Of a DNA stretch of 64,000 bases, positions 11,887 through 22,842 are shown piece by piece. The notes under the pieces were generated by a model that did no database searches, had not been told where the DNA came from, and saw only the letters and a list, made by a program, of their open reading frames with translations. The first letter of the stretch is position 1. Each line of letters starts with the position of its first letter. This DNA comes from Brachyhypopomus gauderio (lineage: Eukaryota; Chordata; Actinopteri; Gymnotiformes; Hypopomidae). Made by a program: the position numbers and the translations under genes. The DNA is taken from positions 2,713,126 through 2,777,125 of the forward strand of contig NC_135221.1 of the NCBI RefSeq assembly GCF_052324685.1. Direction: 5' to 3'.

Positions 11887-14800
11887 TTAATCAAGTAAGC
11901 TTTCGTCAGTAAAAGTGGGACATCTGACATCAGAATACACACTTTCTTGGGGCCGTCCTTTCTCCTGATGTTTTCTTGTCGTTTTCCTATCAGTGAAATG
12001 TAAGGCAGCGTAACTCAGCTCTGCTCCATCATGGTCCTGTGGCAATGAACACAAGATACTGAGGTTCTGTCTTCACCAATCTGGGCCTTTGCACATGGTC
12101 ATGAGTCTGTATCTGCGAGGCTTTCTGAAGGTTCACATCCAAGCAGACTCCTGCATGTGCTCTCCAGCCAAAAGGGCAGAGTGAAAGATCAGACTGTGGT
12201 GCTTTTATCAGCTCATTAAACTCAAAAAGACTCAAAAACGTCTAAAACGTCAAAAATTTCTTGCAGCTCTAGGAATGCTGTAGAACATGAGGACTGTGAG
12301 ATTCTGACCTCATCTACGACCCTAAATATGTCTCTGCAGGGAATCAAATTCAGTCAAATACATTTGTTCAGTGATCAGAACTCCTGTGCATATCTGCACG
12401 CAGCTTCTCAAATAGGAAGTTAAAATGTGCGAGATGTACCTGTTTGGTTTTTCTCAGTGGAACAACGTCTTGTTTCTCTGGAGGAAATGAAGAATCAACA
12501 GGATAATGTTTAATGAATATATGTGTGAATATACTGTATGTCTGAATATATATCTGACCTACTTTAACATAACATTACACCTGTGTGGAACCGTCAGGGC
12601 CCTCTACGCCCTCTCAGAGGGCCTAAAATATTTTTAAAACATAAATATATCATATAATTTATCCAATTTTTTAATCTACTTACAGTTTGAAAATCGACAT
12701 CTAAACAATTACAAAAATATAAGCAAATAAATTATTCACCCGTGTCTATTCAATCTGTGTTGGAAGGTGAGGGGTTAAGTGGAAGCCTGTGAGCCTGTGT
12801 CTCCCCCTATCAGGACTGTGATGCCCGCTGTTCGTTTACAGACTAGAGGGCCTGGCAGTTATAATTCAGCACAATACCAGTTTCAAATGACAGTAAAATT
12901 GACCAATCATATCTTCCCTCTTAGTGGGCGGGCTTAACTGTATGATAATTTCCGCCCGCTGTGGCGATGCTAGCTGTCGTTAGCGTACCACTGCTAGCTA
13001 GTTTCGATTCAGTCCTTTGATGTCCTCGTGTGCGTTGTTTACTTATTCTGCTCCCGAGGAACACGGAGCTGTGGACCTTATTTTGTTGGAACCTTATTTT
13101 GCTTAAGAGGTTATCTAGTACAGATGTTACTGTTTATTGCATTTTTAAAGCTGTACTGTCGTCTCATTTTTTCTTTTTTTCTTTTTGCAGTTAGTTAGGA
13201 GAGGAAACAAATTTCATGGGAGAGGGCCCAGGTTTAATGCACGGTTCGCTACTGCATTACACAATTGTTCACCGATAAAACACACAGATCTTGAAATACA
13301 TATAATTCTAAAATAAAATGCATATCATAATTCTAAATTTCACATTTCTTCTTTTCAAACATGAACAATCAGTTATTTTAATCAACACTTACCACTGTGG
13401 TGTCGAACGTTTTTCCATCTACAAATTAAAATGGCTTGAGCCAAGATCACCACTACACAAACACCCAAAACCACTCCCATCCACGTCATGGCAGCATTCA
13501 CAGGACTTGCTGTAAGAAAGGAATACAGAAATACCCCCACATTTTGAAAATGTGCAAATTTTGGATGGACAAATATCAAAGACCTAGGAAGACCTATTTT
13601 CATGTTAAACCCAAAACACATAAAGTTCATTTAAAAAATGTGTTATTATTTACAATACGATTTAAGATTTTACAGGTAAAATTAAACAGTACTATAAAGT
13701 GCATACAATAAGACACCATACATACTGTATGTACATGTACGTCTACTGTCTGCCATCTTGTGCCTGCATGCTGTGTGTCTTCTCTGATATGCTGAACTCT
13801 CGTGAGTGCATTTTCTATGAGACAGTGAATCCTATGCTACCATTTTCTTTGTTTACAGCAGTTTTCAGTACAGTATCTCTCCCAGGCAAGTATGTACTGT
13901 ACAAATATTACAAATAAATTAAATGTTCAGGTAATAAAGAATATAGTACAGTAATGTACACAGTGAAAAAAGATTAAATATGTATTCTGGTTGTCTGCAT
14001 TCATGCAAGCACATTCATTCATCTATAGATTACGTCTACTGGCCCCGCAAATTTTGAATGTTAGTTTCCAAGGAAAAAAATATGCGAATTTGTGAAGCCG
14101 CAGACCAATGTGAAATGTTTCTACTCTTGTACTACTGTGAAACGTCAGTGCAAAAAAGCTGAGATAGCTCAAATGATTTAACCACAAGTAAACCATAAAC
14201 ACACAAACACACACAGATGTGATTTCACCTGTGTGTACATCTCAAACATTGTCTTTGGTAACACTCAATGAACAGAATGCTTGATTTTAATGAGTTTAGT
14301 TTACATGACACAGCAGTAATGTTAGTCTTATACTGACAATACTGTGATTGTACTTAATCGTATGAACTATTCAAATATGAACGTAGAATTAAAAAAAAAA
14401 AATTGCATTGCTTACTCAGACCTACTGTTGTTCCATTTCCAAGAAGGATCTTCCCACAGGTGAGCACAGCGCAGTAGTAAGTGCCAGTATCAGAGACGCT
14501 GAGGACACTCTTGGAGAGGTTGTACACACAGCTGTGTGGAGAAGAGCTGATCTCACACTGACGGCTGCTGTTGTGGTGAGTGGAGATGATTTCAGGATGG
14601 GAGTCTCCTGCAGAAGATCTGAACCAGAACACTTGGAGTTCTGCTGTTCTCCTCTCAGAGAGGACGCTACACTGCAGAGACACAGACTCTCCTGGAGGAA
14701 CCCTCTCCACTTCTGGACTTTGGACCACTGATATGTTTAATTCTGCATGTCCTGGGCAATATATTTAATGTTTATCATCAGACATTTATTGTCCTAATGA

Positions 14801-15505
14801 ACATGGAAATATAAAACATGCGGTTTCTGTTCTGTATTTGCACAAAACAGTATATAATTAGCTCAGGTTACTTAAATAATCTTATATTGTACAGATTATT
14901 AACACAAACACATAAAAGTACTCTCATATGTCTAACATTGTTTTAGGATTTGGAGACGTTATTTGGTTTATTACCTGATACAGCTAAAAATGTTCCAGTA
15001 GAAAATTGTATTGCATAGGACAAAAGCACTCCACAGTAGTATGTCCCTTGGTCATCTGTAGTAATATTTGGAACTTGCAAAGAAATGCTGGTCTTTGTCC
15101 TTTCCACTCTGAAGCCAAATTTCTTAAACGCAGGATAAATTATGGCGTCCATCCGTGCTCCTTGTGTTCCAATTTCCTGAGGTTCTCGTCCTGGCTTTTG
15201 CTGGTACCAGATCATATTTTCTCCACTGGTTTCTTCTGCAAATGTGCAGTTCAGTGTAACAGATTCCCCCAGCTTCGCTGCCACAAACGAAGGCTGATGG
15301 AGTGTCAGAGCTTCTGTGAAGTCTAAAAGTGAGGTTAGACCTGGCTTAGCGACGCAGACATCACAACTCTCAAACAGTTTTTTAGTAACTCTTATCTGTC
15401 AGTGTCTAAAAGCCAACAGAACAGAAACGTGATCTGTTTGGTGAAAGGTCTGTAAAACTTACATATGTTGTGGACAACCACAATGAAAATCCAGACTTGG
15501 GTCAT
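11887..15505 (-). CDS. nitr: NITR-type inhibitory receptor gene C, complete
   Basis: Six exons join in frame to 343 residues: signal 15463-15505, V Ig 14975-15322, second Ig 14416-14751, transmembrane 13393-13509, linker 12440-12477 (38 nt), tail 11887-12036. The signal and V exons (LHQPSFVAAKLGES, LNC, MIWYQQ, YYCGV, FSTGTFLAVSG) are almost those of gene B. The transmembrane (NAAMTWMGVVLGVCVVVI), linker (EKQDVVPLRKTKQ) and tail exons are almost those of gene D. The tail has two canonical ITIMs, LSYAAL and SVYSDV. The gene therefore combines a B-type 5' half with a D-type 3' half, with the switch within or beside the shared second Ig exon. An insertion of about 690 bp (12567-13256), absent in D, lies in the intron between the linker and transmembrane exons. 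Confidence 0.88.
12567..13256. mobile_element. Insertion in gene C intron, hAT-like ends
   Basis: Sequence present between the linker and transmembrane exons of C but missing at the same place in D (27145). CATTACAC occurs near both edges. Inner ends CAGGGCCCTC (12595) and GAGGGCCCAG (about 13222) are inverted. No coding region is seen. A non-autonomous DNA transposon is likely, but exact ends are uncertain. Confidence 0.45.
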
Positions 15506-15611
15506 AACTGTAGGACAACCAATTTCTTCTCGAAGCGAAACATTCAGAATTAAGGCAGCTGAAAAGAGTATCAAGGGTTTCTCTTGCTGGAGCTCTTCAG
15601 GTATTAATCTC

Positions 15612-15622
15612 ATTGGCTGACA
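15612..15622 (-). promoter_or_regulatory. Candidate CCAAT box upstream of NITR C
   Basis: Minus-strand TGTCAGCCAAT, 107 bp upstream of the start codon of gene C, at the same spacing as in gene B. Confidence 0.35.
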
Positions 15623-15700
15623 CAAGTTCCTGTACAATTTCCATGTTCATGATGAAACCCACATTGACACACAGAAGAAAAAAAAACTGTCTAAGTTTAA

Positions 15701-15702
<2 letters not shown>

Positions 15703-15742
<40 letters not shown>
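15703..15742. repeat. (TA)n microsatellite
   Basis: About 19 TA dinucleotides upstream of gene C. The equivalent site in B (about 8406-8412) has only a short TATATA. Confidence 0.95.
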
Positions 15743-15743
<1 letters not shown>

Positions 15744-15837
15744 GAGGATCAAATTCACTTTAATTATTTGTGTCTATTTCTCTCACTTACAGTAGGAGAT
15801 GGAGATCTACTGAATAAATTCACACACTTACACACTA

Positions 15838-16805
15838 CTCTTTTGGCTCCGGTTCTGTACCTCACTGCTTCAAAAAAGCTGTTGTCTGTCCTCTGTTAAA
15901 AAAGCAAAATTTGGACTCTTCTCTGCATGAAAACTATAGACCCATCTCCAAACTTCCATTTTTATCAAAGATCCTTAAGAAGGTTGTAGCTGAACAACTC
16001 AACCGTTTTTTGGGGGAAAATAATTTTGTGCTAAACTGGTTCATCTCTTACTTATCTGAAAGGTCTTTTACTGTTCTTATGAATCATGTTTATTCTGATG
16101 TTGCACCACTGTCCTGTGGGGTATCCCATGGTTCAGTTTTGGGCCCAATCTTCTTTTTATTGTACCTTTACCCTTTAGTAGACATTTTAAAATGTTACAG
16201 TAATGTGTCATATCATCTGTATGCTGATGACATTCAGCTGTACTGTTCCTTTAGAGCAGAAGTCACCAACGTGGTGCCTGCGGGCACCATGTCGCCCGCG
16301 GGCCTGTTCTAAAAATAGCTCACTATAGTGCCAAGCACCAATGAGCTGCATTTATTTTTTTTTTGCTACTATTAGGGATTGTCCGCGGTTGCTAGCGGTC
16401 TTCCCGCTTAGCAATCGACAATTGCTTAGCACCCCCACCCGCTCAACAACTTTCGTTTGATTGATGTGTATCAATCTGGTAGCCCTCCGAAATAATTGGT
16501 ATCCAAGAAGTAGCTCCCAGTTTCAAAAAGGTTGGTGACCCCTGCTTTAGAGCCTCTGAATTCCACAAATTGGCTGATCTCTGTAATTGCCTGTCACAAG
16601 TTAAAGTATGGTTGAACAAAAACTACCTGCAGTTAAATGCAAACAAGACTGAAACTCTTATTGTTGCTCCTGATGATAAAATCCCTGCAATCAGGCAGCA
16701 TCTTGCTTTTTTAACCCCTTCAGCAAAAAATAGTCTCAGAAATTTGGGTGTTGTTTTTGATAGTTCTTTGTCGTTTGACACCCATTGTATAACTTTAGTT
16801 ATGTT
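15838..16805 (+). mobile_element. L2-type LINE fragment, reverse transcriptase remnant
   Basis: Readable pieces of a reverse transcriptase on the plus strand: ENYRPISKLPFLSKILKKVV, a GVSHGSVLGPIFF block, and YADDIQLYCSF (the YADD active-site box), then LSQVKVWLNKNYLQLNANKT after an inserted hAT element. A stretch between the first two blocks is deleted. It begins beside the region shared by B and C upstream sequence and has no intact frame. Confidence 0.8.
16257..16544. mobile_element. Non-autonomous hAT element nested in the LINE
   Basis: 288 bp with inverted ends CAGAAGTCACCAAC and GTTGGTGACCCCTG. It is flanked by a perfect 8-bp target duplication, CTTTAGAG (16249-16256 and 16545-16552). 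It interrupts the reverse transcriptase remnant just after the YADD box. Confidence 0.9.
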
Positions 16806-17639
16806 TTAGTTATGTAAATGTTTTAGTTATGTAAATGTTTTTATCATTTAAGGAACATTTAAAAACTGGTGCTAAATATTAGGGCCTTAACATTACTTTC
16901 AATACTTTTAGTACATTTGAAGGCCAGTATTTTTGTACTTTTACTCAAGTAGAGAACTAAAAGAGAACTTGGACTGGATGTTTTACTTTAACTTAAGTAT
17001 GTGGTTTGTTTACTTCATCTACCACTGGATAAGGGGAGAACTTTGTTGAGCAGGTACTGGCTAGTTAGTTTAGCTGTTTAATATCAGTCTGGATTGTCTA
17101 GTTATTTTCTCTAAAACCTTTCTCTTATGTCCTCAAGAAGGAAGGCATTCGGAAAGCAAGAATAATAATCAAACAAGGCAAAAAAAAATTCATAAGTTAA
17201 AAACCTCTAATCACACCATTGTGTTGAACGTTGTGATTACAAAAGGAGAGAGTGAGGACTTGCGGGACAGGAAGGGAACGCACAAGCATGTTGCTAACGC
17301 CCACATTTTTAATCACCAAGGGCCTCATTTATAAAGGGTGCGTATGCACAAAAAGGGGCCTGAAATGTGCGTACGCATCATCTCACGTAAGATCTGTGAT
17401 TTATAAAAAAATACTTGGCGTGAAAATGAGCGTATATTTAAGCAAAGTTTGAGGCATCCGTATCCCTTCAAAAGATTGCGGAGAGAGCGGGAATTAGTGA
17501 TATCCATGTGGTAAGGTAGGGAATTGCAAGTAAATGCACAAGCCTTCATTTTTTCCGCTTATTTGTTCATAGTGCATAAATCAAGAGAAGGACAGAAGAT
17601 TAAGGAAAATTAAGCATCACTTGTTCAATTATGTTTTTT

Positions 17640-20615
17640 GTCTGCATGTATAGTTTATGTATGTATCTTAACGCTGGGTATCGACGTAGATAATATAAAT
17701 ATACTTCTGCAAACCGTAGCAATCTCTGATCACTATTTAGTCCAATTCGATCTTCACCTTAATATAAATACCCGCCCGTCTCCTTGGCAGTGTATAAAGC
17801 GCTCGATAAATTCATCAACAGCAACACAGTTTATTGAAACCCTCCCAGACTTAACTGGTTTAGCCCACTCGCCATCCGATCCAGGAAAGTTAGATAGTCT
17901 AACCGACTGCTTAGAGAATACCTGCAGATCAGCTCTAGATATAGTAGCTTCACTAAAATATAAAAAGGCTAGATCCAAAAAGCTCGCCCCGTGGTACACT
18001 GACCAAACTAGAAACTTAAAACAAATAGCATGTAATTTAGAGCGGAAATGGCGATCTACTAAATTGGAAGTATTCCACTGTGCCTGGAAGGATAGCATTA
18101 TTGAATATAAACGGGCACTCACTAAAGCACGCTCAGCATACTTAGCCTCACTGATACTATTAGAAATAATACTATTTCTAAACTTACAAAAAACCAAGCA
18201 GGCGCAGAACCTCAGATTCCAGTTGACCTCACTAGTAATGTATTTATAGATTTCTTTGATAATAAAATTGAGAATATTAGACAAAATATAAAACCTTTTA
18301 TTAGCAATACAACTGGTATGTCATCTGGTTTGGTTGATATTGATTTAAATTACATACCGGGAGAAAAAACTTGATGCTTTTCATCCACTCCCACAATCAG
18401 AATTAGAGAAAATAATTTCTTCCTTAAATTGTACTACCTGCACACTAGACTCAGTTCCCTCAAAGTTATTAAAAGAGGTATTACCAGCTGTAACTGAACC
18501 TCTTCTAACTATAGTTAACTAATCCATTACAATAGGTCACATGCCCAAATCATGTAAATTAGCAGTTGGTAAACCTCTGATCAAGAAACCAAATCTTGAT
18601 CCGACTGTGCTATCTAATTATAGACCCATTTCAAACACATCATTTATATCTAAGATCATAGAAAAAGCTGTTGCCCAGCAATTATGCCTATATCTGCATA
18701 GGAATTACATATTTGAAAAGTTCCAATCCAGCTTTAGGCCCCATCACAGTACTGAAACAGCATTAGTTAAAGTAACAAATGATCTCCTCCTTGCATCAGA
18801 TCAAGGCTATGTATCACTGTTAGTGCTTCTCGATCTTAGTGCAGCTTTCGACACAATTGATCATAGGATCTTACTAAAGCGGTTAGAATGCTTGGTTGGA
18901 GTCTCAGGCACAGCCCTTTCATGGTTTTACTCTTACTTGACAAATCGCTATCAGTTTGAAGAGCTCAATAATATTCCATCCAAACGTACAATAGTTAAAT
19001 ACGGGGTCCCGCAAGGCTCCATCTTAGAACCACTATTATATACATTATATATGCTACCACTGAGCACAGTTATAAACAAACATGGTGTTAATTTTCACTG
19101 CTATGCAGATGACACTCAACTTTACATATCAGCCAAACCTGATGACAAACTCAGTTTAGGAAAAATTGAGGCCTGTGTAAGAGATATTAAATGCTGGATG
19201 TCTCTAAACTTCCTCCAACTAAATGAGGACAAAACAGAAGTTCTCCTTGTGGGCCCTAAGGACGCAAGACAAAAAATTCCAGATCTAATGCTTAATCTTG
19301 CAGACTATCCCATTACACCTGGCACAGTAGCCAAAAACCTAGGCGTCACACACAACTCCGACCTATCATTTGATAAATACATAGATAATACTACTAGGAT
19401 AGCTTTTCTACATCTCCGCAACATTGCCAAATTAAGAAATGCATTATCACAGGATGATGCAGAAAAATTGGTGCATGCCTTTGTTAGCTCTAGATTAGAC
19501 TATGTTGTTCAAATAGGAATCTAAATAAACTTCAAATAGTTCAAAATGCCACAGCTAGAGTTTTGACCAGAACTTGAAAATTTCAGCATATTAGACCAGT
19601 CCTATCAGCTCTGCATTGGCTCCCAGTTAAATTCCATATTGATTTTAAAATTCTATTATTAACATATAAAGCACTGCACGGGCTTGCTCCTGAATACCTC
19701 CAGGAACTTATTTCCTACTATGAACCCCCACGTCCACTAAGATCACAGGGTGCTGGTCTGTTATTAGTTCCACAAATTAATAAGGTAACAGCAGGGGGAA
19801 GAGCCTTTTCTTATAAGGCCCCCCAGCTTTGGAACAACCTTCCAAAATGCGTACGGGACTCTGACACAGTCACAATCTTTAAGTCTAGGTTGAAAACCCA
19901 CCTATTTGGTTTAGGGTTTGATAATTAACATCCCCCCTTAGATAAAGGTACAGACCCAGGGGTTTATAGACGAAGGGTTTTATGGTAGACTGGGGCGCTG
20001 GTGCTGTCGTCCTGTCACTGCTCGTGGTCACTCAAGTTTGTTGACAGTGCAGTGGATGGATGCCATTGTCTCAGAATGCCCCCAAGCCTATGTTACCTTC
20101 TGGTTCTGCCTTTTTAGCTAGGCTGTAATAGTTTAACTTATTGCCGGAGTTGCTGCCACACTCCAGAAATGTGTTTAATTTCATCTGTCCTGTATATGTC
20201 CTCATACAGAGCTAATTTTCCCTGTTTCATTTTCTCTACATGGCTGCCCGCCTGCTCGAGGAAAAATGAGATGAGGAGAGACAAGCGATTCATCCAGTGC
20301 CAGCCACCTACTGCCTGACCGGATAAGCCTACACCATGATGGACATTACTACATCTTTTCCTTTTCTTTATTTCTTTCTGTTTAAATTGTTGTTGTTGTC
20401 ATGGTGACCGTTGTCAGCCAGAGGAGGATGGGTTCCCCCCCTGAGTCTTGGTTCCTCTCAAGGTTTCTTCCTCGTGCCCTTAGGGAGTTTTTCCTTGCCA
20501 CTGTCGCCCTTGGCTTGCTCTCTGGGGGTTTGGACTCAGCACTTGTAAAGCTGCTTTGTGACAACAACTGTTGTAAAAAGCGCTATATAAATAAAATTTG
20601 ATTGATTGATTGATC
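17640..20615 (+). mobile_element. L2-type LINE, 5'-truncated and frameshifted
   Basis: The first frame (17638-18249) covers the end of the endonuclease (SDHYLVQFDLHL) and the linker before the reverse transcriptase. The second frame (18541-19524, 327 codons) covers the reverse transcriptase, with NYRPISNTSFISKIIEKAV, LLDLSAAFDTIDH, GVPQGSILEPL and YADDTQLYIS. A frameshift near 19515 splits off the C-terminal region (LHWLPVKFHIDFKILL). The 3' end is AAGCGCTATATAAATAAA followed by TTGATTGATTGATTGA, a typical L2-like tail. It is not functional in this state. Confidence 0.88.
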
Positions 20616-20769
20616 TTATTCTGCATTATATGTATATGTAGCATTATCTTTCTACTAAATTGGGTATTTCACTCTGTAGTTTATTTAAAATGTATTTGTA
20701 TTATCTGTTTTGTCTCACAGTTTTAAAATGTAAAGGTGTTATTCATCATTATTATTATTATTATTATTA

Positions 20770-21129
20770 TTATTGCAACAAATTATACTTTATAATATAA
20801 TAAAGAGAGAGGAAAGATGTTAAGGGCTGGTAATAGTTGCATATAATTACGATTCTCTTTTTTGCGTTGACTTTTAAATCTGACCACTTTTTCTTTACCT
20901 CTGCAACAGTTCGGCTTGTGGAACTAACATTATTTACTGCTGCAGCCTCATGTTGCCACTCAACAAACTTGCGTTTGTTGGTAATGCCACTACTAAGGCC
21001 ATCAAACAACACATCCTTCCTTGCCTCTACCTCTGAAACAAGGGCCTCTACTTCACATGCTCCGAAATTCCGCTTCTTTGGCTTGCGTTCCTCAATTATT
21101 CCACTCAGAATGAATGGGGAATCCCACAT
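20770..21129 (-). CDS. Harbinger Myb/SANT-like DNA-binding protein
   Basis: 119-codon frame reading RKPKRNF-type basic start, ACEVEALVSEVEARKDVLF, NKRKFVEWQHEAAAVN and TVAEVKKKWSDLKVNAKKR. This is the trihelix Myb/SANT-like domain that Harbinger elements encode beside the transposase; in that family it binds the element ends and helps bring the transposase to the nucleus. It is divergent from the transposase remnant at 21298-22110, in the usual two-gene Harbinger arrangement. The N-terminal part looks complete. The C-terminal part is short and ends at a simple ATT repeat, so it may be truncated. Confidence 0.75.
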   Translation of the reverse strand: MWDSPFILSGIIEERKPKKRNFGACEVEALVSEVEARKDVLFDGLSSGITNKRKFVEWQHEAAAVNNVSSTSRTVAEVKKKWSDLKVNAKKRIVIICNYYQPLTSFLSLYYIIKYNLLQ

Positions 21130-21297
21130 TTAAATATTCACTGTGTGATTTGCATGGACCTTTTATGGGTAAATGTGGGCGGTGCGGAGGCGGAACGCGA
21201 GGCTGGGTCACCTGCGCACACTTACAAGCAGGTTGATTTATTTAGAGGAAACAGCGTTCAGGTGTGCGTACACACGGTTTTTTAAATCTGAATTTTT

Positions 21298-22110
21298 TTG
21301 GGCGTACGCCATTTCCTGAAACCGTTTCAGATTTCCAAGAGCTGCCCTCTTGTGTTGAGTTGGGTCCAGTTTTGGAGAGAGAAACGCGAGGAGTCGCGCA
21401 TTGCCAGTTCCTTTACAGGTCTGACAACGCTCGGCTTCCTAGCGACTGGCTCGTTTCAAAGAGAACTGGCAGACCGGTCGGGGATATCCCAGTCATCTTT
21501 GAGCCGGGCCATGCCAGCTGTTTTGGATGGGATCAGCTGCATGTCAGCTAGGTATATAAAGTTCCCATATGACTCGGTTGATCAGGCAAACATTAATTAT
21601 TTGCAGCGATAGCCGGTTTCCCTAATGTGATCGGAGCAACGTGCCTTACTAATGTAGTGGCACGTTGGCCTGGATCAAGCCATGATTCGTACATCCTTAC
21701 AAACAGCATGGTTGGGATAAGATTACAAGCTAGCAGAGTGCGTGACGGGTGGCTTCTTGGTAAGCAACACATTTAAAGCATTTAAATGAAAGCATTTGAC
21801 ATTTCCATCTTAGAATAATTAATTTAAAACATGGCTAATTGTTAAATTATTTAGGAAACAGCGGCTACGTGCTCAAGATGTGGCTGATGACCCTTTGCAA
21901 TCAACAGACTGACCGGGAGCGGAGATACAATTCTCTCCATTCTCACACCCGGTCAGTCGTGGAGAGGGCGATTGGGCAGCTGAAAAGCCGGTGGCGCTGG
22001 CTGGACAGGACCGGGGGATGCTCCTGTATCGGCCAGAGAAGGTGTGCATTGTTCTGACCCCACAGCAGTTAAAGCTTCACACATGCTGTCCCACTCAGAC
22101 CTTTTGAGCT
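21298..22110 (+). pseudogene. Harbinger transposase remnant
   Basis: Frame pieces match a HARBI1-like transposase: LGFLATGSFQRELADRSGIS, then YIKFPYDSVDQANI, IAGFPNVIGA, VVARWPGSSHDSYILTNSMV, RVRDGWLLG, and after an apparent intron (GTAAGC at about 21761) NSGYVLKMWL, QTDRERRYN and TRSVVERAIGQLKSRWRWLD. The part holding the first catalytic aspartate (normally just after VIGA) is deleted. The later HDS aspartate and VVER glutamate remain. Frameshifts and the missing first aspartate make it inactive. Confidence 0.8.
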
Positions 22111-22163
22111 TTGCCGTAATGCCACAACGTGCCAAACAAACATTTTTTCCGCGCCTCTACCTC

Positions 22164-22707
22164 AGCCACGGAAAGACTGATTGTACATGTCGGCTCTAGC
22201 GATGTTTACAAACAACAGTCTGAGATACTGAAACAGGATTTTAACCATCTGCTCGACATTCTGGAGTTTTCCCGGTGTGAAGTGTTCATTTCTGGACCAA
22301 TACCAACTGCACGTCGAGGCAGTGGTCACTTTACCAGACTGCTGGCTCTAAACAGCTGGCTCACTACAGCCTGTGCACATCGGAAGGTAAACTTCATTGA
22401 CAATTTCAACATCTTTTGGAGGCGTCCTGAGCTTTTTAAACCTGATCAGCTTCACCCTAACAGGGCTGGGACTCAAATGCTTGTGGATAATCTAATGTAT
22501 GGAATCACTCACATGCGGAATCTGCACCCAACCGCCAGCAGTAACGTCAGTAATGTCAGTCAAAGGAGCCCATCTCCTGTCAGAGAATCTGTCCACAGTC
22601 TCAGAGGTAAACTCCAGGAGATTGAAGAGGTTCCACAACACTACAGTCTGCAGTCTTGTAGGAACTCACCTACTTCTCCTGCACACTCAGTGATTTCTCA
22701 GGTCTGA
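22164..22707 (+). CDS. L2-type LINE ORF1, 5'-truncated, SGNH-hydrolase-like
   Basis: Open frame that begins in Harbinger sequence and enters the LINE at about 22164. It shows IVHVGSSDVYKQQSEILKQD, then ISGPIPTARRGSGHFTRLLA and LHPNRAGTQMLVDNL. The GPIP block and the D..HPNR block are the pattern of SGNH/GDSL esterase domains found in ORF1 of L2 and CR1 LINEs. The N-terminal part, including the first catalytic block, is lost by 5' truncation. It ends 135 bp before the ORF2 start codon. Confidence 0.7.
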
Positions 22708-22842
22708 CACACTGGAACCCATGCTCCTAGTCAGTGCTACATTCCAGTTATTTTAAATAGCCGGTGGCATGGCTCTCAGAATCGAAATAAAAATGTAATC
22801 AGAAGAAAACATAAGGGTACAAAACATTGTAACAAACAAAAT